A stretch of DNA of 64,000 bases, from the NCBI RefSeq assembly GCF_010091925.1, contig NZ_WVID01000006.1, positions 242,647 through 306,646 on the forward strand, in the 5' to 3' direction. Below, piece after piece: positions 19,805-29,279 of the stretch. Positions within the stretch are counted from its first letter, which is position 1; each line of letters opens with the position of its first letter. Position numbers and translations under genes: made by a program. This DNA is from Nostoc sp. B(2019) (GTDB lineage Bacteria; Cyanobacteriota; Cyanobacteriia; Cyanobacteriales; Nostocaceae). The notes beneath the pieces are model-generated. The model was not told the DNA's origin, searched no databases, and saw only the letters and a program-made list of their open reading frames with translations.

Positions 19805-20000
19805 GCCTCACGCAGAGACGCAGCGAAAAGTTTGAGCGGAGGTTTCCGACGCTCCTACGGACGCTCGTTCCTCTCTCCGAGACGCTGCGCGAACGCTACC
19901 GCTTCGCTAACGCTAACGCTGCGCTATCCGTTGGCGCAGCCCGCCGTAGGCATCAAAGCTTTTCAAGACAGAGGCGCAGAGGTTTTCTTTGCGCCTTTGC
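19805..20000. repeat. Complex dispersed-repeat block in the second cluster spacer
   Basis: This block begins ACGCAGAGACGCAGCGAAAAG and ends CTTTTCAAGACAGAGGCGCAGAGG. Between them lie nested palindromic units with GACGCTGCGCGAACGCTACC and GCTAACGCTAACGCTGCGC. The outer arms (GCGAAAAGTTT ... AAAGCTTTTC) match those of the shorter hairpin at 16627-16679, so the same element type sits in both spacers of the three-gene cluster. Confidence 0.65.
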
Positions 20001-20027
20001 GTGAGATAGAAAGAAAAAGTGATATTC

Positions 20028-21140
20028 ATGCAGCATCTACGTCAGCTATTAAAAATAGAAAACTCAGAGTTAGCTCAGTTATTGCGGTTTAGTTTATACG
20101 GACTAGAAGCTACTCTAAATCAAGCTCGCACAGAATTTCCACTAGATCCTGGATCTGAAATATGCGATGAGGTGCTGCAAGAACTTCGTCACCTATTACA
20201 ACCTGCTGTAGCTGCACCTCTACAAGACTCTGGCTGGGAAGATATGCCGCTCCCAAATGATTTAAAACTAAGTCACCTGCGAGAAGCTTTCGATTCTGAC
20301 CCAGAACTTAGTTATTATCTGGGTAATTCTCCACTACAAAGCCAAACTGACTCAGATTTGTGGAACGAAATTCAACGCAAGTTGCTGCGAATTCCAGAGG
20401 ATTTAGCTACATCTTGGCGACAGCGTGCTTTAGATTTGGCTCAGGAGGCTGGTGCAATAGAAGATAATTCTGATCTCTATCAACTGCCCTTTTTTCGGGA
20501 TGAAATTATTTACCCCGGACTTAGCGGTATTGTTAGAGCTAAGGGATTGTGCTTATCTCAAAAAGCATTATCAAATTCGGAAATTATCCAAAATAATGAA
20601 TCTGGAAATTTGTATTTACTAGCTGGGTTACTGCTAGTTTGTATAAAGTTTATCGAACTAGACCCAGATTTACATCATGCCTTAAAGAGCGTTTTTGGTT
20701 TTGATATTATCTCATTGCATTCCCAGCTAGAACAGCGAAATCAATACATTGACGCTTTAGGCGATCGCTTCGGGCGCACCCAAAAGGCTGAGGAAAATGC
20801 TGATCCGCTATTAACTTTGCGTGCCTGGATTGACATGGATGAGGCAATACATTCCCTAGTATTTGTACCGCCTGCTGAGCGTTATTCATGGTGGGGTAAG
20901 CTACAACAAGAATCGCGGCGTATCTTGAAAAAAGTTGCCGATAAGGCTAATGAATCAGGTTATGAAGTGCGAATTCGCCAATTATCGGGACTATATGCAG
21001 ATATATGTCCTTTATCTAAAGATGACCTGCAACTAAATTGTGGAGGAGTTCCAGGAGAAGTTTTAACTTGTCTTCGGGTATATGCGCGAATTAATCAGGA
21101 AGAATCTTTAGGTCGTGTACTATTTCGCTCATCACGGTAG
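20028..21140 (+). CDS. Protein of unknown function, third gene of the dynamin/Hsp70-like cluster
   Basis: The start is taken at the ATG at 20028 (MQHLRQLLKI); a GTG at 20019 is an alternative. The ~370-residue product has no signal peptide. It looks mostly helical, with charged heptad-like stretches (LLRFSLYGLEATLNQARTEF, SWWGKLQQESRRILKKVADKANESG) and one hydrophobic helix (YLLAGLLLVCIKFIEL, ~195-210). I see no catalytic motif. Same-strand position after the GTPase and Hsp70-like genes suggests a subunit or adaptor of the same system. Proteobacterial Srf loci also have a third protein, but I cannot show relatedness. Confidence 0.6.
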   Translation: MQHLRQLLKIENSELAQLLRFSLYGLEATLNQARTEFPLDPGSEICDEVLQELRHLLQPAVAAPLQDSGWEDMPLPNDLKLSHLREAFDSDPELSYYLGNSPLQSQTDSDLWNEIQRKLLRIPEDLATSWRQRALDLAQEAGAIEDNSDLYQLPFFRDEIIYPGLSGIVRAKGLCLSQKALSNSEIIQNNESGNLYLLAGLLLVCIKFIELDPDLHHALKSVFGFDIISLHSQLEQRNQYIDALGDRFGRTQKAEENADPLLTLRAWIDMDEAIHSLVFVPPAERYSWWGKLQQESRRILKKVADKANESGYEVRIRQLSGLYADICPLSKDDLQLNCGGVPGEVLTCLRVYARINQEESLGRVLFRSSR

Positions 21141-21293
21141 TTGCTGATGCTCTATAAGCACATCACAAAAAATACATACAAAAAGGTAGATTCTCTACTG
21201 GCAAAGTATATTTTATAACTATATTGTGAAATTCTACCTTTCCCAATGGGAAATATATGAAGTGAGCGAGCAAGTACAGGGAAAGGAGAGATT

Positions 21294-24200
21294 ATGCCGT
21301 TAAATCCGATAATTCCAGGTTATGACTTAACGGAAATCATATATGAAGGGATTAATACCATTGTTTACCGTGCTCAGGCGCAAAAAACCCAGCAGCCTGT
21401 CATGCTCAAGGTTCTCAAGGCAGAATATCCAACTCTGGAACAGATTACTCGCTTCAAGCACGAATATAAAACTACAGAAAATCTCAACTGCGAAGGTATT
21501 GTCAAAGTTTATGGCTTAGAAAGCCATCAAAACAGTTTGGTGTTACTAGCAGAAGACTTTGGTGGTGTGAATCTCAAGCAATTTCTCTCCCAACAAAAGT
21601 TGTCTGAAATTTCCTTTCTCAGGATTGCTACACAATTAGCCAAAGCACTTTTGTGGCTGCATCAAAAGCGGATTATTCACAAAGATATTAAACCCGCCAA
21701 TATCATCATTAATCCACAAACGGGAATCGTCAAAATTACTGACTTCAGTATTGCCTCACATTTAGATAAAGAAACACCGCAATTAACTAACCCCAACCAA
21801 CTAGAAGGGACTCTTGCCTATATGTCTCCTGAACAAACCGGGAGAATGAATCGCACTGTAGATTACCGCAGTGATTTTTACTCATTGGGTGTCACATTCT
21901 ATGAGATGCTAACAGGTCAACTGCCTTTTGTAACTGACGATTTACTGGAGATAGTTCATTGTCATATTGCCAAACAAGCAACATCAATTGAACAGTTAAA
22001 CCCAGAGATTTCTAAAACTATTGCCGCCATTGTCATGAAATTGATGGCAAAAAATGCTGAATACCGCTATCAAAGTGCCGCCGGACTATTAGCCGATTTG
22101 GAATTCTGTCTTGAGCAACTCACAGTTACAGGAGGAATTCCTAATTTTATTCCAGGACAACGCGATCGCACTTCCCAATTACTGATTCCACAACAGTTGT
22201 ATGGACGTGAGCAAGAAGTTTCGACTTTATTGGCAGCATTTGAACGGATTAGTCAAGGTAAGAGCGAAATCATGTTGGTTTCTGGCTATTCTGGCATTGG
22301 TAAATCATCGCTGGTTAACGAAGTACATAAACCAATCGTCAGGCAAAGAGGTTATTTTATCGATGGTAAATTCGAGCAATTTAAACGCAATATTCCTTAT
22401 GCTTCTGTAATTCAAGCCTTTCAATCTTTGATGCGGCAACTATTAACTGAAAATACCAAAAGGCTCGAAGCTTGGAAAGAAAAATTGCTCCAAGCGTTGG
22501 GTAACAATGGTCAAATCATCATTGATGTAATTCCAGAAGTTGAATTAATCATCGGTAAACAACCAGCAGTTCCGCAATTAGGTGCTACAGAAAGCCTTAA
22601 CCGCTTCAATCGAGTTTTTCAGTCTTTCATTCAAGTCTTCACTCAAAAGTCACATCCCCTAGTACTATTTTTGGATGACTTGCAGTGGGCTGATGCTGCC
22701 TCGCTGAAATTAATTCAGGTACTAATGACTAACCCAGATAGTCAATATCTGCTGTTAATTGGGGCATATCGAGATAACGAAGTCAGCCCCACCCATCAAT
22801 TAATGAAGACTCTGGAAGAAATCCAAAAAGCTAACACAATCATCAACAATATCGTATTAAGTCCATTAGAATTGCCTCATGTCTACCAGATAGTTGCAGA
22901 TACGTTAGGTAATTTAGAACAAATTCCAGCAATAGCGGAACTTTTATTTAACAAAACTCAGGGTAATCCTTTCTTTTTAAATCAATTACTCAAGACGCTT
23001 TACCAAGAAAACCTGCTGAGATTTGATTTTGTTCAAGGAATTTGGCTGTGGGATATTCAGCAAATTCAAACAGTTAATATTGTAGATAAAGATGTTGTTG
23101 AGTTAGTTGCAAGCAATATTCAAAAGCTGCCAGAGGCTACTCAAACAGCGTTACAGTTAGCGGCGTGTATTGGCGATCGCTTCAGCTTAGATGTATTAGC
23201 AACTGTGAGCGTCATGCCTCTGCAAAAGATGGCACAAGCATTGCAACCAGCTTTGCAATTAGGTCTGATTTTGCCCCTCAATAAGGTATACCGCATACCC
23301 CTACTATTTGCCACAGAAGAGTTAGCAGATTTAGGGTTTGATAACTCGAAAATCGCCTATAGATTTTTGCACGATCGCGTCCAACAAGCCGCCTACTCAC
23401 TAATTTCTGATAGCCAGAAACAAGTCACACATTTAAAAATTGGTCAGCAGTTGTTGCAAAACACGCCTGCTGATCAATTAGAAGAAAATATTTTTAATAT
23501 TATTAATCATTTAAATGTCGGTGCTGACTTGATCACACAATCAGAACAGCAGCGACTAGCTGAACTGAATTTACTCGCTGGACGCAAAGCTAAAGCAGCA
23601 ACAGCGTATATAGTAGCGATCGCCTACTTAACCATGGGTTTAAAACTCTTAGCAACAGATAGCTGGCTTGATCAATATGACTTGACTTTGACATTAGTAG
23701 TTGAAGCCGCAGAAGCAGCATATCTAGGCGGCGACTACGAGCAGATGGAGCAGTTAACAAGCCTCGTACTGCAAAATGCCCACACCCTACTTGACAAAGT
23801 GAAGGTCTATGAAGTCAAAATTCAGGCGTACGTAGCACAGAGTAGACAACTCGAAGGTATTAAAACTGCACTAACCGTCTTAGAGCTTTTAGGAGTGGTA
23901 TTTCCCAGCCAGCCCAGTCAAGCGGACATCACCCAAAGTTTGCAAAAAACCCAATTAGTATTTAAAGAAAGGTGCTTTGAGGATTTAATTGACCTCCCAG
24001 AGATGACCGATCCCCAAATGCTAGCAGTAATGCGGATTATTGGGACAGTTACCGCCGCAGTATATCAAGCAGTACCGATGTTGTTACCGCTAATTGTATT
24101 TAAGCAGGTGAGGTTATCAGTAAAATACGGTAATGCCCCAGTATCTACCTTGGCGTATGCCTGGTATGCAGTGATTCTGTGCGGAGTCATGGGAGATATT

Positions 24201-26699
24201 GATGCAGGCGATCGCGCTGGTCAACTAGCATTAGGTTTACTGTCACGTTTCAAGGGTAAGGAATTTAAAGCTAGTACCTTCAACATGGTTTACCCCTTCG
24301 TTAAGCCTTGGAAGCATCACATTCAGGAGTCCCTACTACCGCTACTAGATGCATATCATAGCGGTTTGGAAACAGGGGATCTAGAATACTCTGCTTACTG
24401 TGCTTGTAATTATTGCTCCTTTTCTTATTTCCTTGGCAAGGAACTGATAATCCTAAAATCAGAGATCGCAACTTATAGTCAAGCTTTAGATAAAATCAAG
24501 CAGGAAGTTGCCCATAACAATCTCAAAATATTTCAGCAATCTGTATTAAATTTAACTACTGATCAACCGTGTCCCTGGAAGTTGCGAGGTGTAGCATACA
24601 ACGAAGAAATTATGCTGCCATCACATTTAAAGGCAAATGATCGCTATGCGATCGGCACGTTATATATTAACAAACTAATTCTTTGCTACCTATTTGCAGA
24701 GTATTATCAGGCGGTTGAAGTAGCTGACCATGCCAAAGATTACTTAGATGGGGTAACTGGGTCTTTTATGGTTCCAGTATTCCATTTCTATGATTCTCTC
24801 ACCCAGCTTGCAATTTTGCCGCAGGCACAAGGGACAGAAACAGAAACCTTGCTATTACGGGTGATTGCAAATCAGGAAAAACTGAAGCAGTGGGCAGAAA
24901 ATGCGCCAATGAATCATTGGCACAAGTTTTGTTTAGTGAAAGCTGAGTATCACCGAGTACTTGGGGAGTGTATGGAGGCGATGGAATACTACGATCGCGC
25001 CATCTCTGGAGCCGCAGAAAACGGTTACATTCAGGAAGAAGCACTTTCTAATGAACGCGCCGCAGAATTTTATTTATCACTAGGCAAAAAAAAGATTGCC
25101 AAAGTTTACATGACTGAGGCGTATTACAGTTACAACCGTTGGGGTAGTTTAGCCAAAGTCAAAGATTTAGAAAAACGACATCCTGAATTAATTCTTCGCA
25201 GTAACAGTGCGATCGCTCCCACAAGCAGCATAGCTAAAACATTAAAATCAGATGTATCCATGACCACACACTCAACTACAAGCAGTGGTGAAAATCTGGA
25301 TATAGTTACAGTAATGAAAGCAAGTGAGGCGATCGCTAACGAAATCTCTTTAGAAAGTTTACCTCGCACTCTCCTACACATCATCTTAGAAAATGCTGGT
25401 GCTCAAAAAGGTTGCCTAATTTTAGAAAAAGACAATCAACTATTTATCGAAGCAATTGATAGCAGTTTCAATGAATCACAAATTGTCTTGCAATCAACTC
25501 CCGTAGAAGAAAGTGAAGTTGTTCCCAAAAAGCTAATCAATTATGTAGCGAGAACTCGGCAACCTTTGGTAATTAGAGATGCGACAAATGATCCCATATC
25601 TAACAAAGACTCCTATATTCAACAATATGAATGCAAGTCAGTATTGTGTGTTCCTATTTTCTATCAAAGTCAGTTCATCGGCATATTTTATCTAGAAAAT
25701 AATCTTGTGACTGGGGCATTTACCCCTGAGCGTTTAGAACTTTTAAAGATATTATCCTCTCAAGCTGCGATCGCTATCAAGAATGCTCGTCTTTATGCCA
25801 AGGAACAAGAAAAATCTCAAGACTTAGAAATAGCCCTTTCACAACTCCAACAAACTCAAACTCAACTCGTCCACACAGAGAAAATTTCTTCTCTAGGACA
25901 GCTTGTTGCAGGAGTAGCCCATGAAGTCAACAATCCAGTCAGCTTCATTTTTACCAATCTATCCCATGCCAAGCAGTATGTTCAAGACTTAATTAATCTA
26001 TTGCATCTTTACCAGAAGTATTTGCCTAATCCACCAGCAGAAATTGCAAACGAAATTGAGGCAATTGATCTAGACTTCCTACTAGAAGACTTGCCCAAGA
26101 TGATTTCCTCAATGAACCTAGGAACCAGACGCATTCGAGATATTATGCAATCTCTGCGTAACTTTTCACGCAACGATGGTTCAGACAAAAGAGCAGTTGA
26201 TATTCATGAAGGAATTGAAACCACACTGATGATCTTGTCGCATCGCCTGAAAGCTAATCCAGTCCGCCCAGCAATTAAAATTATCAAGAATTATGGCAAT
26301 TTACCCAAAGTTGCTTGTTATCCTGGGCAACTGAATCAGGTATTTATGAACTTGTTGGCTAATGCCATTGATGCCCTAGAAGAATCTAACCAAGAAAAGA
26401 CTTTTGCTTATTTAGAACAGAATCCCAATATCATTAAAATTTGCACTACAGCAGATAATAATCAAGTCACAATTTGCATTGCTGATAATGGACTTGGAAT
26501 GTCAGAATCAGTGCAGCAAAAAGTTTTTAAAGCTTTCTTTAGTACAAAGCCAGAAGGCAAAGGTACAGGTTTAGGACTATCGATTAGTTATCAGATAATC
26601 ACAGAAGCTCACAGTGGTACATTCCAGTGTTTATCTTCCCCTGGCGGGGGTGCAGAGTTTGCAATTCAGATTCCAATACTTGAGACTGCAAACAGTTAA
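21294..26699 (+). CDS. Ser/Thr kinase - ATPase - GAF - histidine kinase fusion (HstK type)
   Basis: The 1801-residue protein joins two kinase types. Residues ~8-265 are a Hanks-type Ser/Thr kinase: IHKDIKPANIIIN catalytic loop, DFS in place of DFG, and APE-like MSPEQ. Residues ~300-600 are an AAA/STAND-type ATPase with P-loop GYSGIGKSS (331-339) and Walker B LFLDDLQWAD. A long TPR-like helical region follows (~650-1300). GAF is at ~1360-1510. HisKA has VAHEVNNPVSF with His1543, and HATPase has DNGLGM and GTGLGL. This matches the cyanobacterial HstK dual kinases. A strong ribosome site (GGAAAGGAGAG) precedes the ATG. The kinase core is paralogous to the two other histidine kinases here but lacks their inserted loops. 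Confidence 0.92.
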   Translation: MPLNPIIPGYDLTEIIYEGINTIVYRAQAQKTQQPVMLKVLKAEYPTLEQITRFKHEYKTTENLNCEGIVKVYGLESHQNSLVLLAEDFGGVNLKQFLSQQKLSEISFLRIATQLAKALLWLHQKRIIHKDIKPANIIINPQTGIVKITDFSIASHLDKETPQLTNPNQLEGTLAYMSPEQTGRMNRTVDYRSDFYSLGVTFYEMLTGQLPFVTDDLLEIVHCHIAKQATSIEQLNPEISKTIAAIVMKLMAKNAEYRYQSAAGLLADLEFCLEQLTVTGGIPNFIPGQRDRTSQLLIPQQLYGREQEVSTLLAAFERISQGKSEIMLVSGYSGIGKSSLVNEVHKPIVRQRGYFIDGKFEQFKRNIPYASVIQAFQSLMRQLLTENTKRLEAWKEKLLQALGNNGQIIIDVIPEVELIIGKQPAVPQLGATESLNRFNRVFQSFIQVFTQKSHPLVLFLDDLQWADAASLKLIQVLMTNPDSQYLLLIGAYRDNEVSPTHQLMKTLEEIQKANTIINNIVLSPLELPHVYQIVADTLGNLEQIPAIAELLFNKTQGNPFFLNQLLKTLYQENLLRFDFVQGIWLWDIQQIQTVNIVDKDVVELVASNIQKLPEATQTALQLAACIGDRFSLDVLATVSVMPLQKMAQALQPALQLGLILPLNKVYRIPLLFATEELADLGFDNSKIAYRFLHDRVQQAAYSLISDSQKQVTHLKIGQQLLQNTPADQLEENIFNIINHLNVGADLITQSEQQRLAELNLLAGRKAKAATAYIVAIAYLTMGLKLLATDSWLDQYDLTLTLVVEAAEAAYLGGDYEQMEQLTSLVLQNAHTLLDKVKVYEVKIQAYVAQSRQLEGIKTALTVLELLGVVFPSQPSQADITQSLQKTQLVFKERCFEDLIDLPEMTDPQMLAVMRIIGTVTAAVYQAVPMLLPLIVFKQVRLSVKYGNAPVSTLAYAWYAVILCGVMGDIDAGDRAGQLALGLLSRFKGKEFKASTFNMVYPFVKPWKHHIQESLLPLLDAYHSGLETGDLEYSAYCACNYCSFSYFLGKELIILKSEIATYSQALDKIKQEVAHNNLKIFQQSVLNLTTDQPCPWKLRGVAYNEEIMLPSHLKANDRYAIGTLYINKLILCYLFAEYYQAVEVADHAKDYLDGVTGSFMVPVFHFYDSLTQLAILPQAQGTETETLLLRVIANQEKLKQWAENAPMNHWHKFCLVKAEYHRVLGECMEAMEYYDRAISGAAENGYIQEEALSNERAAEFYLSLGKKKIAKVYMTEAYYSYNRWGSLAKVKDLEKRHPELILRSNSAIAPTSSIAKTLKSDVSMTTHSTTSSGENLDIVTVMKASEAIANEISLESLPRTLLHIILENAGAQKGCLILEKDNQLFIEAIDSSFNESQIVLQSTPVEESEVVPKKLINYVARTRQPLVIRDATNDPISNKDSYIQQYECKSVLCVPIFYQSQFIGIFYLENNLVTGAFTPERLELLKILSSQAAIAIKNARLYAKEQEKSQDLEIALSQLQQTQTQLVHTEKISSLGQLVAGVAHEVNNPVSFIFTNLSHAKQYVQDLINLLHLYQKYLPNPPAEIANEIEAIDLDFLLEDLPKMISSMNLGTRRIRDIMQSLRNFSRNDGSDKRAVDIHEGIETTLMILSHRLKANPVRPAIKIIKNYGNLPKVACYPGQLNQVFMNLLANAIDALEESNQEKTFAYLEQNPNIIKICTTADNNQVTICIADNGLGMSESVQQKVFKAFFSTKPEGKGTGLGLSISYQIITEAHSGTFQCLSSPGGGAEFAIQIPILETANS

Positions 26700-27099
26700 A
26701 AACCTATTTCTTAAAACTTAAAATATTGCTCATAGCATAGTACAGTTCAGTTAAGCATTTCTTCCTTATCTTTGCGTCCTTTGCGTCCTTCTCTGCGAGA
26801 TGCTGCACGTTGGCGGAAGCCTCTCGTAGAGAAGGCGGTTCGTTAAAAAATTGAATTTAACAAAAAGTTTTAGCTTTAACTGAACCATATTGGCTTATAG
26901 CATACCCAAAACGCTAACTTTAATCTGCCGAGCCAAAATTCTACGTACTTGCATTAATCTAGACAAAACAATACTTCTTAATATTCGTACCACCAGTTAA
27001 TCAAACATTATGTTTGATTAATTAAACTGTGTATTCCATGCTTTAATAGCTAATATTAAGCTAAATTTTGTCGAGTTTTGAGAAAAATATAAAGCAATT
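26700..27099. other. Spacer with a dispersed repeat and an operator-like palindrome
   Basis: The first half carries a repeat with CTTTGCGTCCTTTGCGTCCTT and GCCTCTCGTAGAGAAGGCGG (about 26773-26841). The second half is AT-rich and contains the perfect palindrome at 26997-27021. No reading frame is convincing. Confidence 0.55.
26997..27021. promoter_or_regulatory. Perfect 11-bp inverted repeat upstream of the restriction-modification-like pair
   Basis: TTAATCAAACA and TGTTTGATTAA flank a TTA centre, about 80 bases before the start of the putative endonuclease gene. Its size and position suit an operator for a dimeric repressor or a methylase that controls the pair. It lacks a following T-tract, so a terminator is less likely. 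Confidence 0.4.
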
Positions 27100-28257
27100 A
27101 TGGAAGTTCTTCACTTTACAGGATTTATCAAGGGAGTAAGCTATAGAACTTGCTTAGCTGAGAAGTTACAAGAGATTGATTTTGATTCTTTTGATATTAA
27201 ACAAGTTAATACTTATGGATTAATCAAGTCACCCACAACTGAAATTGCTTATTCACAATGGGTATCACCTAAGAGAACCAGAAGTTATCCATTTGCTAGA
27301 ATTTATAATACTTATAATTCATCTAAAGTCATAACAGTTATCCCTGTAATTAAAGATGAAGGGAAAGATGGCGACAGAGATAAAATTCAGTATTCTACAA
27401 TTTCTTGGATGAATTTGCTTAATGTGTATATTGTGCTTGCTTATTATCAAACAGCAGATAAAAGTAATAAAAAAGGGCAAGCCAACAAGCATAAACTGAG
27501 TGTTCAAGAATTTGATAACGAATTTGTCAAAGCTCAAATTTTAGAAATATTAGCATATCACCAGAGCGCCCTTCATTGGAATAAAAAATTATTTGAGGAA
27601 AGGTTTACTAAAATTTTTGAAAAAGCTCTAGACTGTTATGATTATATCTCTGAACAAACTGGAGTAATGATTCACTCCCGAACAGGCATGGATAAATATC
27701 TACAAAAAATCACAGAAGAGTTTGAGGAATTCAAGAATATTTCTCTTAAAGGTTCCCAGAGTGCTAGCAAGAGAGAAGCTCTTACTGCTCATAAGCTGGA
27801 ATATTTAGTAGATGGGTTAAAGGCAACATTTAGTATTGAAAACTATCTAGGAGGAATTTACTATTTAACTCCTGATGAAATATTTTTCGAGAATGGTATG
27901 TATATTATACAAGAGTCTAAAAATACTTCAAAAGAATCTTTGCCAAAGCTTCCTGACATTCAAGATGGTTTATTCAAGCTAATTTTATTTTCTAATCTAG
28001 ACTCTTTAATACTGAATGGAAAACCAGTTTCCTTTGTTACCAAATTAAAGCTTACTGGTAATAAAATCATTGGCTCTATTGTTTTTCCAGATGCATCAGC
28101 AGAAGAACTAAAAGATTTTTTGCTTATTAATAATAAAATTTTTAGTGAAAAGCAAAAAGCAATTATTATAAATTTACGTTTAGAAGCCGAACAAAATCAT
28201 AACCTTAAACTTAAAATAGAAATAGCTAGCAATTCTAAAAACTATCTTCTAATATAA
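27100..28257 (+). CDS. Putative PD-(D/E)XK restriction endonuclease
   Basis: The 385-residue protein is not a family I can name. However, residues 258-274 read P-D-E, then 11 residues, then Q-E-S-K (Pro258-Asp259 ... Glu272-Ser-Lys274). This is a good PD-(D/E)XK nuclease site, followed by a helix. An upstream Glu-rich helix (~EEFEEFKN) may complete it. The gene is AT-rich with many AAA/ATT codons compared with nearby housekeeping genes, which suggests transfer. It lies 52 bases before a Dam-type adenine methylase on the same strand. Together this supports a type II restriction enzyme whose recognition site is unknown. Confidence 0.62.
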   Translation: MEVLHFTGFIKGVSYRTCLAEKLQEIDFDSFDIKQVNTYGLIKSPTTEIAYSQWVSPKRTRSYPFARIYNTYNSSKVITVIPVIKDEGKDGDRDKIQYSTISWMNLLNVYIVLAYYQTADKSNKKGQANKHKLSVQEFDNEFVKAQILEILAYHQSALHWNKKLFEERFTKIFEKALDCYDYISEQTGVMIHSRTGMDKYLQKITEEFEEFKNISLKGSQSASKREALTAHKLEYLVDGLKATFSIENYLGGIYYLTPDEIFFENGMYIIQESKNTSKESLPKLPDIQDGLFKLILFSNLDSLILNGKPVSFVTKLKLTGNKIIGSIVFPDASAEELKDFLLINNKIFSEKQKAIIINLRLEAEQNHNLKLKIEIASNSKNYLLI

Positions 28258-28309
28258 TCATAATAAGATAGAATTAATTACAATATTTATCCCCTTTTTA
28301 ACACAGTTT

Positions 28310-29191
28310 ATGATTAAAAGTCCGCTCCGGTATCCTGGTGGTAAGTCAAAAGCAATCAATCAAATTGTTGAATATTTGCCAGAAAGTTTTGCTGAGTTTA
28401 GAGAGCCTTTTGTAGGTGGTGGTTCTGTATTTATCTATTTAAAGCAAAAGTTTCCTGACCTAAAGTTTTGGATTAACGATTTAAATCCTGAGCTATTCCT
28501 GTTCTGGAAAATCGCTCAATCTGATATAGCTAATTTAGTTAAAGAAGTTCGTTATATTAAAGATAAATATACAAATGGTAAATTGCTATTTTTAGAATTA
28601 ACAAGTGTAGATGTAAACAATTTATCTGATTTAGAAAGAGCAGTTCGCTTCTTCGTCTTAAATAGAATTACTTTTTCTGGAACTGTAGAATCAGGTGGTT
28701 TTTCTCAGGAAGCTTTTCATAAACGATTTACTGATACTTCAATAGAACGCCTAGAGAAATTAGGGAGTATTTTAACAGAAAATGTCCAAATTACTAATTT
28801 AGATTACAGTCATCTATTAAATGCAGAAGGTAAAAACGTATTTTTATTTTTAGATCCGCCGTATTATAGTGCTACTAAATCAAAGTTATATGGTAAAGAT
28901 GGTGACTTGCACACATCTTTTAATCATCAGAGATTTGCTGAACTTTTAAGTCAATGTCATTATCCCTGGTTAATCACTTACGACAACTCACTGCAAATTC
29001 GAGAAAACTTTAAATCAGCTAATATTGCAGAGTGGGAATTGCAGTATGGCATGAATAACTATAAGCAGAATGGTGCTGCTAAGGGAAAAGAGTTATTCAT
29101 TACTAACTATGAAGTTCAATATGATGTAGACAAAAAAGCAAAAAATAAGAATCTTGTTAATTCAGCTTTGCAGTTAAGCCTTGATATTTGA
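28310..29191 (+). CDS. DNA adenine methylase, Dam/D12 class
   Basis: The 293-residue protein starts with the D12-class signature SPLRYPGGKSKAI, followed by FREPFVGGGSVFIYL (SAM-binding motif I), NRITFSGTVESGGFSQ, and the catalytic LDPPYYS motif IV (DPPY), then WLITYDNS. It transfers a methyl group from SAM to N6 of adenine in a short target. Length fits Dam relatives (~270-300). With the preceding PD-(D/E)XK gene it forms a likely restriction-modification pair. Composition is AT-rich like its partner and unlike trpD downstream. Confidence 0.9.
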   Translation: MIKSPLRYPGGKSKAINQIVEYLPESFAEFREPFVGGGSVFIYLKQKFPDLKFWINDLNPELFLFWKIAQSDIANLVKEVRYIKDKYTNGKLLFLELTSVDVNNLSDLERAVRFFVLNRITFSGTVESGGFSQEAFHKRFTDTSIERLEKLGSILTENVQITNLDYSHLLNAEGKNVFLFLDPPYYSATKSKLYGKDGDLHTSFNHQRFAELLSQCHYPWLITYDNSLQIRENFKSANIAEWELQYGMNNYKQNGAAKGKELFITNYEVQYDVDKKAKNKNLVNSALQLSLDI

Positions 29192-29279
29192 AGTAAATGC
29201 TGCTACTTTCCCATTTTTCGGTAGGATAGCTCCCATGCCCCTCAACTGAGCTATACCCTACAATACACAAACCTGAGCT

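Noticed and set aside
19832..20092. 86-residue plus-strand frame in the second cluster spacer
   Set aside because: It consists of dispersed repeat sequence and overlaps the real gene at 20028 in another frame.
27100..28257. Coding potential of the antisense frame at 27319-27537
   Set aside because: Hydrophobic shadow of AT-rich coding sequence with no start context.
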